From Lanius collurio (lineage: Eukaryota > Chordata > Aves > Passeriformes > Laniidae): a stretch of DNA of 64,000 nt. This document shows positions 1 to 11,606 of this stretch, piece after piece. How positions within the stretch are numbered: position 1 is the first letter of the stretch; each line of letters starts with the position of its first letter. A model generated the notes under the pieces. It was not told the origin of the DNA. It saw only the letters and a list, made by a program, of their open reading frames with translations, and ran no database searches. Location: NCBI GenBank assembly GCA_020086605.1, contig JACBWW010000012.1, positions 14,383,855 to 14,447,854 on the forward strand. The letters run 5' to 3'. The translations under genes and the position numbers were made by a program.

Positions 1-2984
1 TCATGTGAGTATTTATTGTGGTTATAATTGTGTTTCCTGTAGGGAAAGCTGTAAGGTGGACTCTGAGGAAGCTTCTGCTGCCTTGCAGCATGCCATTCCT
101 CCAGGCTCAGGTTACTGGTTGAGGCTGCTGTGTAGTCATGGGACATGCAAGAGGTTGGAGTCTCCTGTCTTGGCTGGAGTCTCCTATCTTGGTTTCTTTG
201 CAAAGACTCTAGAAACAAGAATTGACTTGTGAAGAGGATATTGCCCTCCTCACTGCTCTGTCAGGGAGCCTAGAAGGGAGTCCTTGCTCTGGCTGGCTCA
301 CTCTGGCAGTGGGGCAGCTGCCTCCTCTCCTACATGAGACCCCAATGGCATCCCTACAGTCCTTCGTAAAAGTGGACCTAAAAAACAGCTGATGAGTCAC
401 AGCCCGAAGCCCCCGTTGCATGCCACTGGGAAAAAAGGCAGCTAAAACCCTTTGGGTGAGAGTCTCCGCCCAGAAAATGAGCCCAAGGAGCCGCACGTTT
501 CTTGGAGGCTATTGAATGTCCCTTTGCACGTGCCTCCTCGCTGTGCACAGAAGGGCCCTGCGCCTCCCGGTGTAAAGCCTTCCCAGTATACATCCACCAC
601 TGCAGCTATAAATAGGCTGGGGGATAAGACAAAGGGAAGTTTTCTTAAAATGGAGGATACCACAGGTCCTGTTTGCAGGAGTGGGAACTTTATGGGGTAG
701 GCAGTCATTCAGTGAAGTTTTAAAGCTATTGATTTGGCTGATGCTGTAAGTCTTAGAGACAGGAATGCTGTCACTCTGAGGATCTTTTCCCTTTTTTGCT
801 GTACCAAAGCAGGGAGGGTGTTCTCTCTCCTTTCAAATAAAACCCACGTACATTTACAGTGATGGATGTCTGCTGAGAAGAGAAGTTTGTATATCTTGTG
901 TTCGCTAGCTGCAGAACAGTGGAGTGGTGCTGAGCCAGATAACCCCTTTCATGAACCACTGCCTGGCAGTACAGATGCTCCTTTATTTAAATAAAAGCAG
1001 CCAGGGGGCTTGTGTGGTCTCTGCATGCAGACCTTTCGCTTCCAGGGAGTTTCACAACTACAGGCCTCTGGATGCTACTGCAAGCTGGAGAAGTAAAAAT
1101 AAGGAAGGAGGGAGCAAGCCTCAGGAAGCCAAATCAAACGGCGGTAGCAGCATCTCAGGAAGCTTGCCCAAGGTGGTGGGGTGCAGGGCAGGTGAAGAAG
1201 ATCAGAAGTGTAGGAAATCAGGGAAACAGATGTAGCGATGCCAGGCTTTGGAGAGGGAGCTCCCGAGATGCAGGGCCAGCATTCCCATGCGTTCCCATCT
1301 GGCGGCGAAGGAAATTATGTAAAGTGGAGGGGCCAGGGGCCCCCTTTCTTATTTTTTTTTCCTTCCAATTCTTTTCTCCTTTCACTTCCCATGATGCAAT
1401 TAAACAGCCATTGCTGACATCATCATGTATGCACGCTGAATGCAGGCATTGTGTCTCAGCTGCAGTGCTGTACTATATATAGATTAGTTGCCAATCTCTG
1501 CTATGTATCAGCAGGGAAGACACCCAAGGAATTAAGAGAGCAGTTGCACTGTAGGACTCCTGGCTTTTGTCCCGTGGCCTCAAGATACGATGGACCATAC
1601 AGTGGAACTAGAAATAATCAAAGATAAGTAATTTGGAGACCAAGCCAGGAAACTTTTGACTGATTGATTTGCAGCAGTGGTAAGAAACAGTCTTCTAGGT
1701 TGTGATGTATGAAGCAGGAAGATTATCTGACCCATGCATGTTGCGTATTCTTTTATGTAAAAATAAGGTGTTAGTCAGTAATCTCCCCTCACCAGACTCT
1801 ATGCCAGGCAATATTAGATAGCCTGCTTCCTTGGTCTTGGGCAGATGAAGGAAAAACATCCTCCTGGAAATTGTTTTGTCCTCGTGGGCACTTGAGGGGA
1901 CAGAGCCAGTGACCTCCCCTCTGTGAAGTGGTAAATGCACCCTGCAATCCCTTGCGCAGAGACCAAGCAGAGCAGCCAGTGCCTGTCCTGTCATTGCCAG
2001 CGGCGTGAGAGGGTGAGCATCCAGAGAGGACCACTGCTCTCTCTGCTGCATCAGGGAATCTCTTCCACAATGAGCCTGTTCAAGTGACCTTGCCAGCACC
2101 AGGTTAGGGAAATTTGGTCCTGTGCACTTCCAGCAGTAGCATTTTCTTCTGCAGCCAGACAGCTCCGTCAGCTCCTTCTCCCTCCCACCCAGCCTTTTGG
2201 CAGGAGGTGACAGGAGGTGGCTGAGGCAATCTAACAGCTCAACACATCAGAAAGGGCCAAGTCCTGCTCCTTCCCTCCAGCTCCTGCTCTTTGCTGCTCA
2301 TCTGTGGACACCCCAGGCAGCTGACAGCAGGGTCTGATGAGTGCTTGAGCAGGGGAGGTGGTGGGATGGGGAGCTGGAGCACGAGGGGGTCGGGGTCCTT
2401 GGAGGTAAGTAAACCTTCCCTGTTCAGCAGTGAGCTGTTAGATTGACTCAGACAACAGACAATTTGAGGGTGTAAATTGACCCTGAAAGGAAAGCTTTGA
2501 TGTTAGAGGCTTTTTTCTTTCTTGTTGACTTCACTCCAGGCCAAATTCCAACTGAACTGTGGCCACAGCAGCTTTCTCAACCATTTCATGGAGTCCCATA
2601 CCACAGTGATGAGACCAAGTGTTGCCACAGCCCCAGGCACTCACCTTCCTGCCCTTACACTGCCCGTGGCCCAGTCACAGCATCTCTGTTCCTTAAAGAC
2701 ATTCAAGTCTTCACTGAGTAAGTGGTAGTTTTTGTCACTCTTCTGGTAGGCATTTAAAAATAAGTCAGGTAAAAATGTTTATTTCTTGTAGCCCCTGTGA
2801 AAGTGTTGCACTGGTAGCAGGCACAGAAAATGCTACCAGGGTTGTTTTGAAAATCTTCAGGGCTGGAGGTTACCCAGCCTCCAGGTTTCCCTGCTCTTGT
2901 GTCTGACACAGCCATCACAACAAAGGTTTTTCCTTTCATCCAGGTGGGATTTTCCTTGCTGCAATTCCTGACTGCTGCCTCTTG
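1..2984. other. No gene seen; left-edge non-coding DNA
   Basis: The longest open frames (up to 156 codons) show no recognisable domain, have no convincing splice context and overlap one another in several frames. The stretch contains TATA-like and MEF2-like sites and a promoter-like motif block, listed separately. I see no RNA gene here. Confidence 0.6.
1392..1482 (+). promoter_or_regulatory. Candidate promoter-like motif block
   Basis: The block begins with TGATGCAAT (1392-1400), which matches the C/EBP-ATF composite element consensus. A TGCTGAC half-MARE followed by a CRE-like ATCATC lies at about 1412-1425, a CAGCTG E-box at about 1458, and CTATATATAG at 1473-1482. The last could act as a TATA box or a MEF2 site. 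The elements are seen directly; a promoter or enhancer role is inference. No gene is recognised immediately on either side. Confidence 0.25.
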
Positions 2985-4020
2985 TCCTCCCAGTCTTCTC
3001 AGGCTAAATTAACCCAGTTCTCTCAGCTGTTCTTTACACATCACACTCCAGTCTTCTAACCATCTTGGTGCTCCTCTGCTGCATTTCCTTCATTATATTC
3101 ATTCATTATATTATACTCTCTTGCACTGGGAAACCCAGACGGGACAGAGTAGCACAGGTCCAATCTTTCTGCTGCTGGAAACAAGGAAAGGACCTTCACC
3201 TGCTGGTTATGCACTTGCTGATCCAATCCAGTCTGGAATTAGCCTTCATGCTGCTGTCTCATGTTCAGGCCATTGCTCATAAGGACCCTCAGGTCCTTTT
3301 CTGCAGACCTGCTGCCCAGGTCCCCAGTAGGTCCCCACTAGTGCAGGGAGTTATTCTAGATGAGATGCAGGATTTTGCATCTGTCCATGCTGAACTTCAT
3401 GGGGTCCCTGTTGCCCCATTTCTTTATCTTGTCCAGGTCCTGAACAGCAGCCCTGGTCTCCAGGCTGTTGACCTCCTCCTGCTTTGACATCATCTCTCAG
3501 CTTGTTGAGGAGGTGCTATCCCCCAGCATGCAGGTTGTGGGTGACACTGGTGTAAACCAATTATGGCCTCAGCATTGACCCCAGAACTCACTTATGGACT
3601 GCTTGATGGACTCTGAATCTGTGACCACTCCCTCCAGAAGCTAAGCATCCAGACAGTTTTTCACCTGCTTTCTAGTCCATCCATGCAGCCCATCCTACCT
3701 CAGTTTGGCTACAGGGATGCTGTGGTGAAAGCCTTGCTAAAGCCAAGGAAGGGGACATCCACTGCCCTCCTCACCCCTGCAGAGCAGGGCACATATTCCA
3801 TCGGGGGGCAGGCAGGCTGGTCAGGGGCACACTACCCTTGGACAACCCATGCTGGCTATTCATAGCCACTGTCCTGTCCTTCATGAGGTAGACACAGAGT
3901 CCCTCAGGACTTGCACTGAATTGAATCTGACCATCTGGTCCTTCAGCAGATTCTCCTTTCTGCATGTTTTTTTTTTCCGAAGGCAGTTCTCACATTGAGC
4001 ATCGATTGGCAGATCAAACA
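2985..4020 (-). repeat. Old CR1-type LINE copy, antisense to + strand
   Basis: Read on the + strand, the text matches the remembered antisense form of avian CR1 LINEs. The 'cttctcaggct...acccagttctctcagc' segment corresponds to the reverse-transcriptase C-terminus, followed by the 'caggtccttttctgc', 'ttgtccaggtcctg' and 'aacccatgctggct' landmarks. Many indels and stops are present and no long frame survives, so the copy is old and inactive. The outer limits are approximate because the ends fade into unrelated sequence. Confidence 0.65.
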
Positions 4021-7000
4021 CAGACCTGGCTGAAGCTGACAGATGTACAAAGCAGCCTTCAAGTATGATAAAAGCAGCAAGTGAAGATCTCTGTGCAGAG
4101 TGAGAGCTGCTAGAGAAGCCACCATGCTCAGCACTTCAGTGAGCATTGTGCAGCCTGGAAAACACAGCCCCAGTGCTCCTCATGGGGGACGACACAGTCA
4201 CAGTTAATAACTGCAATTACAATTGCAGAACTTTTGCAGTTTGACCAATAAATTACCCATGGTGTTACAGTCTATTTTCAAACAAGTGAAAAAATCACTA
4301 TATTGTGTTTCTCAGGTTGAAGAAATACAGTTAGTGTGTATTTACAGTGATGTGTTTACATTTCTGGTGGTACTTGTTAATACTTTTACTTGCATGTATA
4401 TTGCAGAGTTGAATGAAAGGCACAACTTTGGATATGAGGATCTGGTCCAGTTCAAGCCCTTCTGATGTGGCTATTTCAATAGTGAAAACAAAAGCAGTAT
4501 CAGAGCAGGTGGGGAATACTGTGTTATTTCTGGTGGTATGAGGGAATTCTTTGTACTTCCTGGATGCAAACAGTATTTCTCTTTGGTAGTGTGGGAACTG
4601 ATTGCTTCTCATTATTTCTTTTTTTTTTTTTTTTAATCCCAGACATGGAAAACTTCCATTTTTTAAAACTGATTTTATACCTTTTCTTGGTGTAGCTATA
4701 TACAGAGTCCTAAAAGCTTTCACCTAACTGGCTACTTATATTTTGTTTTCAAGAGAGAAATGTTTTAAACTTCCCATAATATTAAACAGCTTCCAAAGAT
4801 ACTTTGAATATTGACCAAAGGCATGACATGGGGATGATTGACTCCATGACTGTCAAAACAAAGCTCCCAGAACACCACTAGGAAACTGGGCATCTCAGGA
4901 TGCCTGACAGCAGGAGCTGAGGGTTAAGGCAGCGTCTACAGCCCTTGGGCACCCTGCCATGCTGGCCTTGGCAGGTAGCTGCTCTGAACCAAAAGTATAA
5001 ATTTGTCTTTTAGGATAAAGTTTTGAACTTTTATTCTCTGATTGTGCAGATCCCAAAATGACGTGAGAAACTGCTAAACCTGTAGTTCCACACCAACAAA
5101 ACAGAAAAGCTCTTACCTTCGTGCAAAGCCTGAAGCGCTGACTCTCTCAGACCTGAGGGTGTCTCCAAAAGCCAGTGGAGAGCTATCTGATCCTGCCAGC
5201 AGTGATCTGCAAAGCTATGAAGCCCTCTCTGCTTTTCAGGTTTCTGATGCAAGCACCTTGCATAATGCCACAGGCTTTCAGGTACAGGGAGTGTGGCCAG
5301 CCCACAAAGCCGAGTGCGTATCTCAGCCACCTTGAGGCCAAAATAACCTGACCTCTAGATGATCTTCAGCAGATGATGAATAATGTATTGCCTCTCCCAG
5401 AAGGCTGATTTCTACCTGTACAGTAACTGACAGTTTTCCTGACATCTACCAACTGTGTTGGCTTGTATATTTTTGAAAAGGGTTCTGGGGTTATTGAGGG
5501 TGAAAACCTGTAAAGCAAAGGAAAGATCATTTCAAAAAGAAGTCAAAAACTATTGCAACCATCAAATGGGAGCGACTTTTGGGACACACAGTGACTGCAA
5601 ATTTGGGATTCTCCTGAGCACAATAAAATCTATCAAAGAAGAAATAGCAGGGCTACAGAAAGACAGCAGGAACTGAGGGCTAGGAGAGAACTTCCAAGGA
5701 GTTAATTAGTGTTGTGTTAGTGTTTGTGGGTAAGCAGACTGTAAGTAAGGACATAAATTTGTGAGGTCATTTAGAAATTCCTGAAGATGCTCTCTTTATT
5801 GGCAAATGAAAGCACCAAGCCACTGCTGACACACATAATACCAGCTTTGAGAGATAGTTTACATGTCACTCATTATGGAAAAGGCATTACAGGATAAAGT
5901 CCAAGTTTTTTGGTTCAAAGAAATCCCCAGGACTGCTTCAGACTAGCTGCCTGCCATCTACAGCTGTTTCCTGTTGGGCTGGGCTGGGATTGTTTCCAGG
6001 AGCCATTGGATCTTTAGGATCAGCTGGATCATGGCAAAATCATCTTCTGGTGAGGGAACTCCCTACAGTGGACAAGAACTCTCCCATGCAAGGAAAAGCT
6101 TGTTTCCCTCTGCTCTCACTTATCCTGGAGTTGCCATTAAAAAGGTTTAGAAACAGCAGCCTCAGTCATGAGTCACAAAACTGAGTTTTAATTCCCGGAG
6201 GAAGTTTTTTACGTGATTTAATGCTTAGAAGTTTACACTTGCTAAGGGATGGGTAAAGCTCCTAAGCCCTGCTTTGGTGCTTTTAAAAATGTGCCCTGCC
6301 AATTAGCTGCAGATTTGTTTGCAGGGTGAGAAGGGTGTTACTGGAGATTCCCCTACTTTTTTCAGCTAGACCATTTCCTGGGAGCAAGCCCTGTAAAATT
6401 CTTGAGCTCTCACCCTCATGGATGGCAGGAATGGGCTGCACCTCCTTTTGGTGTAGTTTTTGGGCAGTGCTGCCATTTGATGCTCTGTCCTGCTCCCCTT
6501 GCCATCCTTCTCCCAGTGGTCCACTGGGCTGGCTGCCTGTTTGCTCTAGCTGGATGCTCACTGTAAAGTTGGGGTTGTCTTAAACGCTTTTAATAGTGGG
6601 GTGGCCTGCTATTCTTAAATGAAAATATATACTTAGACACAGCAAATATTTTTGGGGAACAGTTAATTTTCAGGAAACCACATTTTCTGCCAGCGTAACT
6701 TCACTGGAGTCAATGCAACTTCTTTTCCAAGAAAGCCCGTGTGCAGGAGCTCATATCCATTATCAGGATTGGAACTGCTTGCAAATAAGAGCACAGACTT
6801 CTTTTGAAACATAATAAAATGAGTGCTTCTGTACGATTTATTATATATTCATTATGCTCAGGCTGACACCACTTGTGTTCCTTATGTGCTTTTCTCAATT
6901 ACATTCTTAAGCACTTGTATAATTTCAAGCACCTGGAGAGCTTGGCTGGCTTCACTGATGCTGTTTCTGTTTAGCCTGATGCCAGGGTTATGCTGCAGTG

Positions 7001-10000
7001 TGTGCTACAGTCTAAACAGGTAAAACTACTGGTTTTGACTTAAGTGTGTTTTGTCTCTTATTTCTCTTGGGGTTTTGACTTCTAAAGTTGTTGTCTGAAC
7101 TAAGTATAGCTCCAAGGTCTTCTCCATGCTTTTGGGAGATAAAAGCCACCTTGTTGGGACTTGCTGATTAAACTGTGAGGGAATGAAGGGCCATTCATTC
7201 CCTTAGGCCTGTTGTGATCCTTTGGCAGCCTGAGAGACACAGCAGGAGCTGGAACTTCCAGGGTCTGTGCTGTTGTGCAGAGAAGCTGGATGCTTAACTG
7301 GAAGAAAGCAGGGATATATGAGGTGGGAACTGAGCATCTCAGCACCAAGGGCAGTGGGTAGGAAAGCAGCTCCAGAAATACAGCTCTGGGTAGAGCCACC
7401 CATTACAGGAGAAGGTTGTGTGTGTGTCTCCTCCTGTTCCTCTGACCAGTAGGTCAGTGTTCACCCCTCCCCTAGGTCAGGGTAGGCTCGCATTGCTCCC
7501 CTGCAGGCTGCACCCACCTGGCTGAGCTCAGGCAGGGGCAAAGCTCACTACTGGGGAGGGCTGAGGTGGACACAAAACCTCGCTCAGCCTTTCTCCAGCC
7601 AGTATCTTCTATCACAAGGAAAGATGACAAATTGTTTGTTAAATTATTTAAGATATTACTGACTGGTTATGAATTATTAAAGTGTTTATTACTTACCATT
7701 TGGATGGCAACTCGGGGCAGAAAATCACAAGCCTTTCAAGAAACCTGAGGCCAGCCATAGCGTGCCAGACATGCTGAGGACTCAGGGGTGAGCCGAGGTG
7801 GTGGGTGCAGCAGCATCTGGTGTGAGAAAAGGCACGGCTGAAGCCTGGAGCGTGATGCAGCCTGCGCTGCTGCAGATGGCTTTGCCACTGGTGCTGCAGT
7901 CTCACAACCTCCTGCCACTCCTCCCAGTGCTATTTTTATTTAATATTTGCATGATGGCCTCGCTAGAACTTCTTTATACCACATGCCATATAACCTGCAA
8001 CAGAGACAATCCTTGTCCTGATGGTTTTCTCCCCACTACTGCAATTTTCTTACAGATTAAACTACATTTAGGTAGGAGAGGACACGAAAAAGCAAGAGAA
8101 TGCTAATTCTCATCAGCAAATATATGTTTGTTTATGGTCTTGCTCTGTTGAAGATATTTGAAATTTGAAATTTTTTGTACTAGCCTTTTTCCCCTCTCCT
8201 TTTCAGCCTCCCTCATGTTTGTTTTTTGTTTTTTTTTTTTTTTCTTTTTGTTTTAATCTGCTCATTCCTTGAAACTGTAACCACGTGCTGATCATTAGGA
8301 CTTCTGTTCAATGCATACTTATCCTTTGCGGTCAACGTTCACGAGTTGGAGGTTAGTGATCAAAGAAAGAGTGTACCTTATCTTCCAGTGTTACTTTGAG
8401 GAAGACAAAGCAAGGAGATAAGCGTAGTTTGGACATTCAGCTTTGCCTAACAATGTTAGACTGCCTCCACATCAGAGAAGAGACAGTCAGGATTGAGCAG
8501 TGGTTAAAATACAACTACTTGGAGCAAAAATTCTGCTGGTGGGTTCTGACCACCAAACATGGCTGCTCGAAATTGAGAAGAGGTTCACAATTACCCTTTG
8601 AGCTGTGTGAGATGAGTTTGGTTTGCATGCATAGATATATCACAGCACCCAGAATCCACAGGGTAGCCAGCGATTGCTGGAAATCTCTGAAAGTGTTTGT
8701 GAAAACAGTCAGCTGAATATGTTTGTCCTTGAAATGCACTGTTTCTTATTTAGCATCCTGTGCTCATTTTTCCTCCCTTGCAAACATTTCAGTCATTCAG
8801 CCCAGGAACTGATTAAACCACCCAGTAAACACAGTACAGATGTCAAAGTGAAAAATTCACAAGCTATTCATAACAAGCCATCTGCTGAAAATAATTTGTC
8901 TAAACTATTTGGGGAAAATTTATGAAGTAATGAAAATGCTCAGAGATATTTGGGAAGATTCTGATTACCAAAAATCATGAAAGGCCCTAATGATATGTTT
9001 TGGATACAACTGAAACCTTTACAGCTCACTGCAGGATTTGGGATAATAAGTGCTCTTTGGCCTGCCATGGTAAGTACTGGCTGCACAGTTTTGAAGCACG
9101 TAAACCTTTTGCATGTTCATGATTACCCTACAAGAACGCACAGTTTGGACATAGTCCGTGGTCTGATTTATATTCCCAGGGCGATAAATGGCCAAACTCC
9201 CACTCAGGCTATATTCAGACTATATTGGAAACCCAGCCTTTACAAATTCAAGCCATCCAAGCAATACCAAGTCATGCCCAACCTTTGCAGACCTTGCTCA
9301 AGAAAAGACATACCCAACCTTCAACAATGCTCATTCAGGTAAATCACTGTTTTTCCTTGGCTGTTCAAATTGTTTCTCTTGTACGTTATCCTGGTTTTCA
9401 GAGCTCGTGCTGAGTCCCAAAGATGGGCTCTTTCATGGGCCATGGCTCCAGGAGCATGTTTCTCCATTTTCTGCATCTTTTCATTGCCTTGGTTTACACA
9501 CTGGTGCTTTGACAGACACCTGAGCTGGCTAAAGTGGGTTTTGTGTGTGAAATGCAGATTTGGGCCCCTGGGAGATGTATTTGCTGGTACATCAGAGATC
9601 TCAGTTTTAAACCACAAGCAATTTCCTGAAGAAGGCTTGAAGTGAAATAAGAAAGAAGGGGAAAAGATTAGTATCTCCAGGGGACATTTTCCAGCACATC
9701 ACTTAAATCCTCCTCCCCAGCCTACAGACTGAGTAAAGGTTAATCCTATAGCAACTAAAATCCCATACAATCCACACTCCCTCAATGCACACATTTCCAG
9801 GAGGAATTCCTCTGACTGAGCATAGTTGGCCGCCACACAGAAAGGTATCTCAGCTTAATGGCCACAAGTCAGTGGATATCTAGGTCCATCAATCTCCAAT
9901 GTATATAAAAGCCACACAGGGACATTGCTGCTGTGCATGTGCAGGATGGGGGCTTCCTTTGTGAGGAAACCATGTGGACCAAGAAGAAAGACCTCTCTGA

Positions 10001-10785
10001 AAGCCCACACCCTCTTGGGTTGCCTGACCCTTCACTCTGGGATTAATGGGCCTGGGGTCAAACAGATAGGTAGGTACTTAATGAATTTTTCAGTAGATGT
10101 TACATCTGAAGTCTGTGTTTACTGAGTTGTTCCCATGTCCTGTTTCTTCTTTTCTTTGGAAACTGTCAGATTAAATATTCTAAACAGACTGAAAAGTCCA
10201 TGAGTAAAGCTGCTTTCTGAACTTCATCCCTGATGAACACAGGGAAACTTGTTTTATGTTTGTAGTCAGAACTTGTTTTCCATTTTTAAGTGACTTCTGG
10301 TACTGAAGTCCTAATTAGGTACTTTTAAATAGAGATGAGCTAATGCATTATCCAGCTGCTCTTGCCACTGTCCTGTACTTGCTGATAGTTGCCCATCTGC
10401 TCTTTGCCAGCTTAAAAATAAACATCCACTAGTAAAATGAAAAGATGTTCGTTTAGACTATTATCCTCATGCTACACAATCCAGTGTTTTCCATCTAAAA
10501 GTTCATTCTGTTCAATAAAAAAACCCACAAAAAAATGCTGTAGCTTGTGTTAGCAGAGGGACAAACTGAACTCACTTTACGAAAATATTTCACAAAATGT
10601 AGCTGCCAAACGAAAAGCTCCAAAACCCGTGCGAGCCTACTTCCCTTGATCTTTTACCTCCTAACACGCAGATCCACGAAGCTCTTTGCGTGTCGGATTC
10701 TCGTTGAGTACAGCGGGAGTAAAGCTCCTGGGTGCTATCATAAAGCTTTGGTCTGAGGGTCTCCAGCCTTGCATTGTGCACGACC
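4021..10785. other. Intergenic DNA without a supported gene
   Basis: No open frame here has a recognisable domain or a convincing exon context. The stretch contains T-rich runs at about 4618-4635 and 8220-8246, and a short palindrome of two CTGCAATT arms at 4211-4228 separated by 2 bases. Confidence 0.55.
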
Positions 10786-10789
10786 CTGA

Positions 10790-11340
10790 CCGAGCTCCGG
10801 CACGTGCCGCAGCCCGCGTTTCCGACGGGGAAACGATGGGAAAACGGGGACCCCCGCTGCAGGTCTTTGGGCAGAGCCCCTCGTCTGCTTCCCCGGCGGC
10901 GGGGCTGGGAGGTCGCCACCCCCGCTACGGAACAGGCGATTGGGAAAGCTCGGGCTCGTTGCGGAGGCAGGAACCCGAGATGCGAACGGCGAGCGCACGG
11001 CGCGGTCCCGGCGATGCTCCCGGCCAGCGCCGCTCCCGCCGGGCCGCGTCCCCGCACTGCTGCCGCCCCCGGGCGCTCCGTACCGAGGGGAGCGGGGTCC
11101 CAAGGCGGCGGCGCTGCCGGCGGAGGTCGGGGGCCGGGGGTCCCAAGGCGGCGGCAGCGTCCGCCCGGGCTCGGCGGGTTCGGCGGGGCGAGAGCGGCAC
11201 CCAGCGGCACCCGGCGGCACCGGGACGGGACAGCCCGCGGGCCGTGCGGCACCGGGCACGGCGGAGGGACGGAGCATCGGCTCCTCAGCAGCGCCTGTCG
11301 CCGCAACACCGCGGGTGACGGGTGCAAACCGAAGACGGGA
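10790..11340. promoter_or_regulatory. Orphan CpG island
   Basis: CpG dinucleotides and G+C rise abruptly in this roughly 550-bp stretch compared with AT-rich flanks. GC-box-like strings, an inverted CCAAT (GATTGG at about 10,938) and many open frames on both strands result from the composition. A 19-base direct repeat lies within it (11094-11112 and 11137-11155). On the + strand, a GGCT|GTAAGG donor-like site at about 11,356 would suit a first exon. CpG islands usually mark promoters. Which transcript this one would serve, and in which direction, cannot be told from the window. Confidence 0.55.
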
Positions 11341-11384
11341 CGGCTTGCATTGGCTGTAAGGAAGGAGTAAGGTTTTTTACAGTC

Positions 11385-11606
11385 AGGGTGGTGAGATACT
11401 GGCACAGGTGGCCCAGAGAGGCGGTGGATGCCCCATCCCTGGAAACGTTCATGATTAGGGTTGGATGGGGTCTCTGAGAGTCCTGATCTAGTTGAAGATG
11501 TCCCTGATCAGTGCAGGGGGTTTGAAACTAGATGACTTTTAAAGGTCCCTTCCAACCCAAGCCATTCAATGTGATACTGTGATTCTGTGTTTCTGTGAGT
11601 CTGTTG
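11385..11606 (+). repeat. CR1 LINE 3' end fragment, sense on + strand
   Basis: The segment runs from 'tggcacaggtggcccagagagg' through 'ccatccctggaa', 'tgatctag' and 'aggtcccttccaaccca' into a tail of imperfect TTCTGTG/ATTCTGTG units. This is the usual 3' untranslated part and octamer-like tail of avian CR1 elements. Only the last ~220 bp is present, the normal 5' truncation for this family. It abuts the GC-rich island on its left. Confidence 0.85.

Noticed and set aside
3065..3487. 140-codon + strand frame
   Set aside because: It is the antisense of a CR1 LINE copy, not a gene.
8977..9342. 121-codon + strand frame
   Set aside because: No domain, no splice context, and other overlapping frames are just as open.
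10590..11405. 271-codon open frame on the minus strand
   Set aside because: It spans the CpG island, where stop codons are rare in all frames. The product is Pro/Arg/Ala-rich low complexity, and overlapping frames on both strands are equally open.
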